Part shown: positions 39,854 to 47,158 of the stretch, piece by piece
Numbering within the stretch: the stretch's first letter is position 1
Layout of the letters: every line of letters starts with the position of its first letter
NCBI GenBank assembly: GCA_028285525.1
Contig: JANQOZ010000060.1
Location: 1 to 64,000, forward strand
Direction of reading: 5' to 3'
DNA from: Lysobacterales bacterium
GTDB taxonomy: Bacteria > Pseudomonadota > Gammaproteobacteria > Xanthomonadales > SZUA-38
DNA length: 64,000 bases
Position numbers and translations under genes: made by a program
The notes under the pieces: generated by a model
Database searches by the model: none
Told to the model about the DNA's origin: nothing
What the model saw: only the letters and a program-made list of their open reading frames with translations

Positions 39854-40914
39854 CGCGGAGTCGCCCAGGCCTGGTTGGAGCGCATGAGCTCCGCTTTCAG
39901 GGGCAGGCCCCGGGCCAGCATCTTAAAGCCGAACCTCAGCAGCCGGTTGCTCCGCGAACAGAGATTGCTGATCAGTAGGATTCGCCGTACCGAGGCCCGG
40001 GAAATCTTGACCGCGTCACCCGCCCGGTATTCAGGATGCCGACGGATGCTCTGCAGCGTGTGGACCGCCAGCCCGATCGCCCACAGGCAGAAGCGGCGGA
40101 TGCCGGTTTCGCTCGAGGGTATAAGGTGCACATAGCCCAGCGCGTCTCGCAGATAGGCGTGGGCCATGCCCAGGAGATCCTCGATGCCTTTCTCAAACCG
40201 GTTCTGAAACGCCGGGCTGTCGGCGTCAGCCAGATTCAGCCCGTGGCTGTGAAACAGCTCCTGCGGCAGCCAGCAGGCGGCGGCCGCGCGGTCTTCCCAG
40301 AAGTCTTTCAGGATGTTGGTCATCTGCAGGCCCTGCCCGAAGGCGACCGCGAGCGGCATCATGGAGCTGCGGTGGGAGGCGATCGATTCTGAATAGTCGC
40401 AGAACAGTTCGGTCAGCATTTCGCCAACCACCCCGGCGACGACATAACAGTAGCGATCCATGTCGGCGACCGTCGGCAGCCCGGCGATCGATTTCTCCGC
40501 CTGGTACTGGGGCATGCCCTGGCACATGATCTGAATGCAGCGGGTCAGCGCCGCGCGCTGGCGCTCGTTGAAGCTCTGCGTCACCGTGATCACGGTGGGG
40601 GTCTGCTCGATAAGCGTGACCTCATCAGCCAGGGTTTCCGGCGCGAGCAGCGGCGCCAGCTCCCGCGCGAACGGCTCGGCGTCTTCCACGCCTTCGACCA
40701 CTCTGACAAAGCGGTCGTGAAATTCCGCCTTCTGCTCTCGCTGAAGCCGGACGTCGTCCTCGATGGTGTCCGCGATGCGGCACAGGAGGTAGGCGTTTGT
40801 GATGGGTTCGCGCAGGCCATCCGGCAGCTGCGGGATCGTCAGCGCAAACGTTCGCGAGACGCCAGGCAGTAGTCGATCCTGCACGCTCAATGCATTGTTG
40901 AGGTTCAAATTCAT
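39850..40914 (-). CDS. Squalene/phytoene synthase family, probably squalene synthase
   Basis: 354 residues. The two aspartate-rich sites are AYLLCRIADTIEDD and NILKDFWEDRAAAACWLPQE; between them is DRYCYVVAGVVGEMLTELF. The YCYVVAG-VG stretch resembles squalene synthases, including eukaryotic and Methylococcus-type enzymes, more than plant-type phytoene synthases, so the reaction is probably 2 FPP to squalene. Presqualene-PP, dehydrosqualene or phytoene remain possible. The C-terminus has a short hydrophobic/basic part (RLLRFGFKMLARGLPLK). ATG at 40914 is chosen at the start of the conserved region; the open frame extends far upstream but overlaps the phosphomevalonate kinase gene. It sits between mvaK2 and HMGR-MVK. 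Confidence 0.88.
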   Translation of the reverse strand: MNLNLNNALSVQDRLLPGVSRTFALTIPQLPDGLREPITNAYLLCRIADTIEDDVRLQREQKAEFHDRFVRVVEGVEDAEPFARELAPLLAPETLADEVTLIEQTPTVITVTQSFNERQRAALTRCIQIMCQGMPQYQAEKSIAGLPTVADMDRYCYVVAGVVGEMLTELFCDYSESIASHRSSMMPLAVAFGQGLQMTNILKDFWEDRAAAACWLPQELFHSHGLNLADADSPAFQNRFEKGIEDLLGMAHAYLRDALGYVHLIPSSETGIRRFCLWAIGLAVHTLQSIRRHPEYRAGDAVKISRASVRRILLISNLCSRSNRLLRFGFKMLARGLPLKAELMRSNQAWATPR

Positions 40915-40951
40915 GAAACCTAAATCACCATCCCCGATTGAGGCGACCGCA

Positions 40952-42001
40952 TTATCGCAAAACCTCAGCGTTTTTGCCGCTGCCCGCGGCCTGACGCTCC
41001 AGGCCAGCCTCGTCGGCTGCCAAATTCCAGCTGGGAAAACCCTCCGCCTGCGCGGCTTCCCGAAACGCCTGCAGGCGCTCAGCGTCGGCATGCAGGGCAA
41101 TGCCGCAATCACCACCGCCGGCTCCGCTGGTCTTATATAACACGCCAAAGGTGCCAGCCAGCGTCGCCAGCCGCCGGTGCGCGGCGGTCCAGACACTGAG
41201 CTCCGCCTGCTGATCCAGATCGGCCAGTCGCGCGGTAAATTCAGTCGCGCTGGCCAGGAACGCCTCCGCTGAGCCGTCTCGCGCAGCGGAAATGGCGTTT
41301 TTGCAGCTTGCCGAGAGCGCGCGAAGCGCAGCGGCAAAGGTCTCGGGCTGTGACTGTTGAAAACGCTGGAGCTGGTCGAGCCGCGAGCGGGTGTCCGCGC
41401 TGGTGCCCGACCACAGCCACGCTGCGTGAACGGGCAAATTCACCCCAGGCTCGATAAGGCGCGTTTTGCCGGGCGCCGCGAGCTGAAATGAGATGACTCC
41501 GCCGTGCAGGCTCGCGGCAACGTCGATACCGCTGCCGCGCCCCCCCTGAAATCGGTGGTGCACGGCCAGCGCCCGGTCGAGCGTCGTCGCGCCGGCACTT
41601 AGCCGTTCACTCAGGGCGTCGACAAGACAAACACACAGCGCGGCGCTTGATCCAACGCCCAGCTTTTGGCGCAGGCCTGCAGCCTCCGTGCGGGGCGCAA
41701 AAAAGGCTTCGGTGTCCAGGCTGACGGTCTGCCCCAACCCGCGATAATCGATTTGATCCAGGGCCGCGCGCAGCAGCGGCAGGTGCTCGCCCAGTCGCGG
41801 ATCGTCGTGACCCGCAAAGGTCTTAATCTCGTCTGAGAAGCCGGGCGTTGACACTTCCCAACGCTCATCGCTGCGGTTGCGCAGCGTGACGACCGCTCGT
41901 CGCGGGACGGCGGCGACAAGCGCCGGCGCGCCGTAAACTACGGCGTATTCACCCAGCAACACCAGCTTTCCCGGTGCGCTAGCGCTTACCCGGTCGCTCA
42001 A
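40952..42001 (-). CDS. Phosphomevalonate kinase, GHMP family
   Basis: 349 residues. ASAPGKLVLLGEYAVVYGAPALVAAV is the GHMP N-terminus in the phosphomevalonate-kinase form (GEYAV). KLGVGSSAALCVCLVDAL is the phosphate-binding loop. HHRFQGGRGSGIDVAASLHGG and YKTSGAGGGDCGIAL complete the motif set. The ATP-dependent step converts mevalonate-5-phosphate to the diphosphate. Its neighbours (decarboxylase before, fused HMGR-MVK after) make phosphomevalonate kinase the fitting role. Its ATG overlaps the mvaD stop by 4 bases, and 37 bases separate it from the squalene synthase start. Confidence 0.9.
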   Translation of the reverse strand: MSDRVSASAPGKLVLLGEYAVVYGAPALVAAVPRRAVVTLRNRSDERWEVSTPGFSDEIKTFAGHDDPRLGEHLPLLRAALDQIDYRGLGQTVSLDTEAFFAPRTEAAGLRQKLGVGSSAALCVCLVDALSERLSAGATTLDRALAVHHRFQGGRGSGIDVAASLHGGVISFQLAAPGKTRLIEPGVNLPVHAAWLWSGTSADTRSRLDQLQRFQQSQPETFAAALRALSASCKNAISAARDGSAEAFLASATEFTARLADLDQQAELSVWTAAHRRLATLAGTFGVLYKTSGAGGGDCGIALHADAERLQAFREAAQAEGFPSWNLAADEAGLERQAAGSGKNAEVLR

Positions 42002-42951
42002 GCCGGCACCAGGTGAGCACCCCGTCCAAGGCCGACGCGGTGCAGCTCGACAACGCCTGGAAGCTCTCGAAGTGCGGCGGCAACGTCATCAGCGGACTCC
42101 GGGAGACAGATGACTTTGACCTGAGGGCCCGCATCCATCGTGCAGAACGCCGCCAGACCATCGCGTCGGAGCTCGCGCACCCGTTGGATGGCCGCCAGAC
42201 TGGCGGGCTTCATATAAAGGAGGCCGGGCCGGCTGGAGATCATCACCGCGTGCATCGCCAGAAAGCTTGCCTCGCTCACGGCCGCAAGCGCCGCAAAATC
42301 GCGCTGCTCGATCGCCGCGCGGGCCGTCTCCAGATCCGCCGCAACACACTCGGTCCAGGCCTGATAGAGCGGTGAGGTTTTTCGCGATCGTTCCATGCCC
42401 TCACCGGAAGAAGTTTCCTTAGGCCCGGATTGGGTTACCGCAATGACCACCTCCAGCGGCCACTGCGCTGCGTCCAGCAGTGGTGCAGCGACGGTGCTGT
42501 TGCTGTCCGTCCCGAGATCGAGCCTCACGAAGCCGCCAAAAATCGAGCGTGCCGCAGATCCAGACCCGCGGCGGGCCAGAACCGACAGCTGCGCGTCGCT
42601 CATGCCGAGCTCCAGCAGGGCGTCCACCGCTACCGCCAGGGCGGCAAAGCCGGAGGCTGAAGAGGCCAGCCCGGCGGCGGTTGGAAAGTTGTTCCGGGTG
42701 TCGATGTGCAACGGTGGACGTTGGGTCAGGCAGGCATCCAGCCATCGAAATACCCGGTCTGCCTGACCGCCTCCCGGTTCGCCGTTCAGCAGCAGCTGGT
42801 CGCTGGCCGCTTCCTCAACCGTGGTTTCGGTGGTGAAGGTGTCGAGCGTCACCGACAGCGAACCGGCGGACGGCAGGTTGGTGGCGAGGTCGGATTTCCC
42901 CCAATACTTGATCAGCGCAATATTGGGGTGGGCGCGTGCGCAGATCTGCAT
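41998..42951 (-). CDS. mvaD: Diphosphomevalonate decarboxylase
   Basis: 317 residues. AHPNIALIKYWGKSDLATNLPSAGSLSVTL is the unmistakable decarboxylase N-terminus (here quoted in part: NIALIKYWGK). NFPTAAGLASSASGFAALA is the phosphate loop, RRGSGSAARSIFGGFV carries the catalytic arginine/serine region, and DAGPQVKVICL is near the end. It converts diphosphomevalonate to IPP with ATP. A TACAAT lies 7 bases before the ATG, too close for a normal leader. The 40-base gap to the ABC permease holds no clear terminator, so the isoprenoid genes may be transcribed with the transporter genes upstream. Confidence 0.94.
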   Translation of the reverse strand: MQICARAHPNIALIKYWGKSDLATNLPSAGSLSVTLDTFTTETTVEEAASDQLLLNGEPGGGQADRVFRWLDACLTQRPPLHIDTRNNFPTAAGLASSASGFAALAVAVDALLELGMSDAQLSVLARRGSGSAARSIFGGFVRLDLGTDSNSTVAAPLLDAAQWPLEVVIAVTQSGPKETSSGEGMERSRKTSPLYQAWTECVAADLETARAAIEQRDFAALAAVSEASFLAMHAVMISSRPGLLYMKPASLAAIQRVRELRRDGLAAFCTMDAGPQVKVICLPESADDVAAALRELPGVVELHRVGLGRGAHLVPA

Positions 42952-42991
42952 GCGCCTATTGTATCGCAGGGAAACGCGGCGCCCCGTCGCC

Positions 42992-43747
42992 TTAGACGAG
43001 GCGCCGATAAAGCCAGCGGATCAGCAGCGCATGACTCAGCAGGCTGACCGGAACCAGCCACAACCAGCGTTCGCCCGCCATCGCGAGCCACGAAAGTTTG
43101 ACCGGCAGGTAGGTAGGCAGCAGGGCAAACACCCACTGGGCCGGCGGCGCAACAAACCACGCAACGATCACCGGCGCGGTGAGCAGTCCGTTGGCTTTGG
43201 CGATCGCAAAGCCCTGAATTTTGTTGCTGGCAAGCAGGGCGATGGCCAGAGCGAGCAGGGGGGCCAGCGGCGCGGCGCAGAGGCTGGCGAGCGCAACGGC
43301 AACCGGAGAAATGGGGGCCAGATCGACCAGCGCCAGCATCAGCGCCGTGACCAGCAGCGCGGCCACCGCGGGCAGCAGCAGCCGATAGGCGAGGAACCCC
43401 TTCAGGCCTAGCGGCGTGACGGTCATCGCTGTGACCACCCCATCGTCCCGCTGATCCAGGATCATCAGGCCGCCGACAATCCCGACCATCACCGGCGCAA
43501 TCAGCAGGCAGGTACTTTGGATCAGCGCGAACCAGGGACTGAGGTCGAACTGGTAGTTGGCCAGCAGCCACTCGTTGAGGAGCGGCGGCAGCCAGCGCAG
43601 CAGCGGCAGAAAAACGCCGATACACAACAGCAGCGTCCAGCGCAGCAGCGAGTCGCGCAGGATGCTTCGGGCGTCCGCGCGCAGCAGGCCGAGCAGCAGC
43701 GTGAAGCTCAGCCCCGCGCGCTCCTCGATCGCCGTTGTTTTGCTCAA
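42992..43747 (-). CDS. ABC transporter permease, second of pair
   Basis: 251 residues with six predicted membrane helices (for example WTLLLCIGVFLPLLRWLPPLL, LIAPVMVGIVGGLMILD, LLLPAVAALLVTALMLALV). The order and the DQRDDGVVTAMTVTPLGLKGFLAYR loop resemble ABC-2 exporter permeases. It starts at TTG 43747, 10 bases past the first permease, and no ATG or GTG exists nearby in frame. With the ATPase and partner permease it forms one exporter; cargo is unknown. mvaD follows after 40 bases. Confidence 0.8.
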   Translation of the reverse strand: MSKTTAIEERAGLSFTLLLGLLRADARSILRDSLLRWTLLLCIGVFLPLLRWLPPLLNEWLLANYQFDLSPWFALIQSTCLLIAPVMVGIVGGLMILDQRDDGVVTAMTVTPLGLKGFLAYRLLLPAVAALLVTALMLALVDLAPISPVAVALASLCAAPLAPLLALAIALLASNKIQGFAIAKANGLLTAPVIVAWFVAPPAQWVFALLPTYLPVKLSWLAMAGERWLWLVPVSLLSHALLIRWLYRRLV

Positions 43748-43757
43748 CGAGCCAGAC

Positions 43758-44513
43758 TCACGGCCGGGAGGCCATGGTGCGCGTCGCCCGGCTCGCCAGC
43801 AGCTGCCCCGGCACGAGCCAGGCCACAGCCAGCAGCAGGGCGACCAGAACGGGAAGGCTCGATGGCAATTCGTTGAGCTGACCCTCTGCCGGCAGCACCG
43901 CGCTCTTCAGCAACGTAAGCCCAGGGGTCAGCGGGTGAAGCCACAGCCAGGGGCTGCTCCAGATGCCCACCAGATCGAGGGCTGGCACGAGCAGAAACAG
44001 AAAGGCCAGGGACGAGGGCATCAGAAAATCGCTCAAGCCCCGGTAACGCTGCACCATGATGAGGCCGAGCTGACACAGAAGACAGGTCAGCAGCACTGCG
44101 CTGACGAGCAGCATCAGCAGGTCCATACGCCAGACGGGGACCGTGACCAGCAGTCCCTCGCCGATCGCCAGCAGGGACAGGACCAGCGCGCGTGCGATAA
44201 CCCACTCGGCGGGCTGCAGCGGCGTGAGAAACTGCGCCGCCAGGGTGCCCTCGGACTTCTGCAGCAGCACCAGGGCTGCGGCGAAAAAGAAGCCGTTGAA
44301 GATAAAAATCTCCAGCAGCACCAGGCTGATGATCCAGTCCTGCAGCACCGAGCCCATCCACCAGAGCAGCGCCAGGTGCACGACGCTGACAAAGGCCGCC
44401 GCCCAAAAAAAGCCGTTGCGCCAGGCGAGCAGCAGATCGCAGCGCGCGCTGGCCAGCAGGCGACGCGCCAGTCCCTCCCCGGGCTCGGCCGGTGTCAGCA
44501 GGGCGTCAGACAA
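43758..44513 (-). CDS. ABC transporter permease, first of pair
   Basis: 251 residues, six predicted helices (AAAFVSVVHLALLWWMG, WIISLVLLEIFIFNGFFFAAAL, LLMLLVSAVLLTCLLC, LMPSSLAFLFLLVPALDLVG, LPVLVALLLAVAWLV). LLQKSEGTLAAQFLTPLQPAEWVIARAL is the ABC-2 type coupling loop. The start is TTG at 44513, inside the end of the ATPase gene (8-base overlap), so the two are translationally coupled. It is distinct in sequence from the second permease, consistent with a heteromeric membrane domain. Confidence 0.8.
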   Translation of the reverse strand: MSDALLTPAEPGEGLARRLLASARCDLLLAWRNGFFWAAAFVSVVHLALLWWMGSVLQDWIISLVLLEIFIFNGFFFAAALVLLQKSEGTLAAQFLTPLQPAEWVIARALVLSLLAIGEGLLVTVPVWRMDLLMLLVSAVLLTCLLCQLGLIMVQRYRGLSDFLMPSSLAFLFLLVPALDLVGIWSSPWLWLHPLTPGLTLLKSAVLPAEGQLNELPSSLPVLVALLLAVAWLVPGQLLASRATRTMASRP

Positions 44514-45360
44514 GGCTGGAGCCGGTCAGCTTGCGGAAGATCTCGCTCAAGCTCGCTTCCTGGGTGTGCATCGTGTGGAGCGCCTGCGTCCGCAGCACCT
44601 CCTGGAACCGCGGGTTTCCAGCGAGCCCCTCGAGCGGGAAGCTCTCCACCTGAGGCGCATCGGCTACACCGAACGTGACGCTCAGCTCCGCCCGCCCGTG
44701 CTGTCGCTTCAGTCGACCGGGCTCGTCGACTACCGCGATAGCGCCGTCGATCAGAAACGCGACACGGTCGCAAAGGCGATCGACCGAGAGCATGTCGTGC
44801 GTCGTCAGAAAAATCGTTTTTCCGGCGTCGCGCTCACGGCGAATGATGTCCTCGACGCGTGCAACGCTGGCGGGATCCAGGCCGCCGCCCGGCTCGTCGA
44901 GGAACAGCACCTTCGGATCATGCAGTAGCGCTCGAACAAGACCGAGCCGCGTCATCATGCCTTTGGAGTAGCTGCCGACGCGCTGGTCGGCCGCATCGCC
45001 AAGCCCCAGTTCCTCCAGGAGCGCCTTCCAGCGTTTGTCCGAAACACCGTAGATCGACTGAAAGAACTGCAGGTTTTCGCGGCCGGTCAGCCGCAGGAAA
45101 TGGGTCGGCAGCTCGAAGGCCACGCCGATATACCGATAAAGTTCACGCCCCCACTCGGCCACCCGCCGGTCGAGAATATTGACCGTGCCGTCCGCTGCCG
45201 CGAGCTGGCCCGTCAGCACCCGCTGCGTGGTCGACTTGCCGGCGCCGCTGGGGCCCACAAAACCCAGGATTTGACCGGGCGCAACGTCAAACGAGAGGCT
45301 TTTGAGCGTCGGTGCCGGCGCTTTCGGATAGCGAAAGGACAGCTCAGAAACTTCAATCAC
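44506..45360 (-). CDS. ABC transporter ATP-binding protein
   Basis: 284 residues. Walker A GPSGAGKST, signature YSKGMMTRLGL (the YSKGM form of DrrA/NatA-like exporters), Walker B VLFLDEPGGGLDP and switch histidine TTHD. A C-terminal extension of about 70 residues follows. It drives the two permeases downstream. GTG at 45360 overlaps the TGA of the DMT transporter gene (GTGA). The longer open frame to 45699 would overlap that gene without conserved sequence and is rejected. Confidence 0.92.
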   Translation of the reverse strand: MIEVSELSFRYPKAPAPTLKSLSFDVAPGQILGFVGPSGAGKSTTQRVLTGQLAAADGTVNILDRRVAEWGRELYRYIGVAFELPTHFLRLTGRENLQFFQSIYGVSDKRWKALLEELGLGDAADQRVGSYSKGMMTRLGLVRALLHDPKVLFLDEPGGGLDPASVARVEDIIRRERDAGKTIFLTTHDMLSVDRLCDRVAFLIDGAIAVVDEPGRLKRQHGRAELSVTFGVADAPQVESFPLEGLAGNPRFQEVLRTQALHTMHTQEASLSEIFRKLTGSSLV

Positions 45361-46256
45361 GGCGAAAAGCTCAGCATGACGACAACTCCCGAGAACGTCA
45401 GCGCAACGCCCCCCAGCTTCCTGGCGTTGAGCGACTCCCCGAGGAACGCCCAGGCCAGCAGCACAATAAAAACGCTGGCCGATTCGTTCAAGACAGAGGC
45501 GACCGAAGCCAGCGTGTACTTGTAGCCCGCCTGCCAGAAAATCATCGACAGATAGCTGCCGAAGAAGCTGGCCAGGGCAATCTGGCCCCAGCGATGCGGC
45601 TGGCGGAGCTGCGCCATGACCCGCGCGCTGCGTCGGGTCAGCATCATTACCAGCAGCATACCGGCGAGGCCGGCGAACAGTCGAATCTGCACGATCCACA
45701 GCACGTCCTGGGCCTCGAGGATCCGCTTGACCATCACGATGCCGACGGCCATCAGAAACACCGACAGCAGGCCCAGGAACACGCCGCTGACCAGCTGGGT
45801 GGGCGCAACCTCCGACCGGCCGCTTCGCGCGACCAGCAGCACGCCGCCAAGCACGAGAAAAAAGCCGGCAAACTGAAGCGGCGCCAGCCGTTCACCCAAA
45901 AACAGCGCGGACAAGCCGATGATGCTGGGGCTGAACATCGCCGCGATGATGCCCGTTCGACCCGCGCCGATGCGGTAGAGGCAGGCGAAGTAGAGCGTGT
46001 CCGCCACGGCCAGCCCGATCAAGCCCGACAGCAGGCAGATCAGCCACTCCTGCAGCGTCAGCGGGGGTGGGGTCGCTCCCGAAACGAGGAGCAGCGTCGG
46101 CGTCAGCATAACCAGCCCGATCAGATTCTTGACCAGGTTCAGCGTGAAAGGGCCCATCGACTCGCCGCAGCGTTTGTACAGCGTAATGGCGATCGCCCAG
46201 CAGGCGGGGCTGGCCAGGGCGTACAGCTCCCCCGGGCCAACGTTGGAAAAGGTCAT
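45357..46256 (-). CDS. EamA/DMT-superfamily transporter
   Basis: 299 residues with ten membrane helices in two EamA repeats. The first repeat has ACWAIAITLYKRC and FLGERLAPLQFAGFFLVLGGVLLV; the second has WQAGYKYTLASVASVLNES and FLGESLNARKLGGVALTFSGVV. The doubled 'FLGE' ends are diagnostic. Such carriers export metabolites or amino acids; this one's substrate is unknown. Its ATG is 4 bases past the HugZ-like stop, and its stop overlaps the start of the ABC ATPase, tying transporter genes together. Confidence 0.87.
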   Translation of the reverse strand: MTFSNVGPGELYALASPACWAIAITLYKRCGESMGPFTLNLVKNLIGLVMLTPTLLLVSGATPPPLTLQEWLICLLSGLIGLAVADTLYFACLYRIGAGRTGIIAAMFSPSIIGLSALFLGERLAPLQFAGFFLVLGGVLLVARSGRSEVAPTQLVSGVFLGLLSVFLMAVGIVMVKRILEAQDVLWIVQIRLFAGLAGMLLVMMLTRRSARVMAQLRQPHRWGQIALASFFGSYLSMIFWQAGYKYTLASVASVLNESASVFIVLLAWAFLGESLNARKLGGVALTFSGVVVMLSFSP

Positions 46257-46260
46257 GGGA

Positions 46261-47064
46261 TCAGGTCAGCTCCTGGCGGAGCGCGGCGAAGGCCTGCTCA
46301 AACTCCTGGCGATTGTAGGCCGGCTGCAGCAGGTTGACGCGAACCGCGTGCCGGCGCTCGCCGGCGGTGCAGACCAGGTCGAAGCCGAAGCGGTCAAGGC
46401 TTACGACGCGTCCCCCCTCCGGCCAGTCGAGGCCCGAGACCGCTCTGCCGATGGCCGCGAGCTCGTCACTGTAGTGATCGTTCATCTGATGCATGGTCCA
46501 GGGTGCGTCGTCACCCAGCGGATCAGGTTTGGCCTTGCGGTAGTCCGCGGCGTCGACCCAGACCGCGCGGCCGGAGCCCGCGATGTAGCGGACGCCGCGC
46601 ACGTCGATCTGAAAAAATCGCATGCCTTCCAGATTGATGTAGGGCTCTGCGTCCGGATGCCGCTTGAGGTAATCGCGCACGAGGTCGCTTCGGTCTTCGG
46701 CGGGCTGGGCCTCGCCCAGCAGCGTTACCCTGGGGATGAGCAGGGCTTCGTGTTCCGCCAGGTGTGCGTTTACGAGGAGAGAGGCTTTGGGGCTCGCGCT
46801 CAGGTAACGAAAATGCTCGGCGCGTTCGTGCAGCAGCACCACAACGTCCCCCTGAGACAGCGGCAGGTAGTCGATCACCGAGCCGTAGGGATAACCGCCG
46901 TCGGTGGCCAGCGTCGAGATGACGCCGTGGTAGTGGCAGTGCACCAGCGTCTTGGCCAGCTCTGCAACGCTGAGTTTGGGCATCGAGCGACGTTCCGCCG
47001 AAAGCCCGGCATTATGCCACCATACGATCCGATCCGTCGGATGATGACGGTCGGTGTCGTCCAT
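46261..47064 (-). CDS. PNPOx-fold, HugZ-like (heme/flavin split-barrel plus DUF2470) protein
   Basis: 267 residues if begun at 47064. Residues about 30-165 are the split-barrel FMN/heme-binding fold (HGVISTLATDGGYPYGSVIDY, ASLLVNAHL, RVTLLGEAQP). Residues about 185-265 match the DUF2470 partner domain (DHYSDELAAIGRAVSGLDW, VSLDRFGFDLVC). The pair is typical of HugZ-type heme-degrading or heme-binding proteins and related flavin oxidases. ATG at 47064 is preceded by GGAGG at 7 bases, but that sequence lies in a terminator stem. ATG at 46983 (240 residues, GGCGGAA upstream) is the alternative and gives the usual family length. Confidence 0.8.
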   Translation of the reverse strand: MDDTDRHHPTDRIVWWHNAGLSAERRSMPKLSVAELAKTLVHCHYHGVISTLATDGGYPYGSVIDYLPLSQGDVVVLLHERAEHFRYLSASPKASLLVNAHLAEHEALLIPRVTLLGEAQPAEDRSDLVRDYLKRHPDAEPYINLEGMRFFQIDVRGVRYIAGSGRAVWVDAADYRKAKPDPLGDDAPWTMHQMNDHYSDELAAIGRAVSGLDWPEGGRVVSLDRFGFDLVCTAGERRHAVRVNLLQPAYNRQEFEQAFAALRQELT

Positions 47065-47100
47065 AAAAAAACCTCCGGGCATGCCGGAGGTTTTTTTTTT
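47065..47100 (-). terminator. Intrinsic terminator whose stem holds the next gene's Shine-Dalgarno
   Basis: Minus strand: ten A, CCTCCGG, loop CATGC, CCGGAGG, seven T, then ATG of the HugZ-like gene. The 7-bp stem flanked by A10 and T7 is a clear terminator for the S9 peptidase gene (stop at 47159). GGAGG in the 3' arm is also a perfect Shine-Dalgarno placed 7 bases before the ATG. Confidence 0.88.
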
Positions 47101-47158
47101 GCCGACGACAAGCCGGCGGTTTCGGCATCCCGGACATTCTCATGCCCGGGTGCTGGGA

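Noticed and set aside
38561-40135. 524-codon open frame on the plus strand opposite HMGR-MVK and squalene synthase
   Set aside because: It is antisense to two clear enzymes, has no recognisable domain, and is rich in Arg/His/Gln as expected for shadow frames of GC-rich genes.
40952-41337. Upstream extension of the squalene synthase frame to 41337
   Set aside because: The added 141 codons overlap phosphomevalonate kinase and show no conservation; ATG at 40914 starts the conserved part.
42958-42963. TACAAT as a promoter for mvaD
   Set aside because: It is only about 7 bases before the ATG and has no -35, so it would give a leaderless transcript; chance is likelier.
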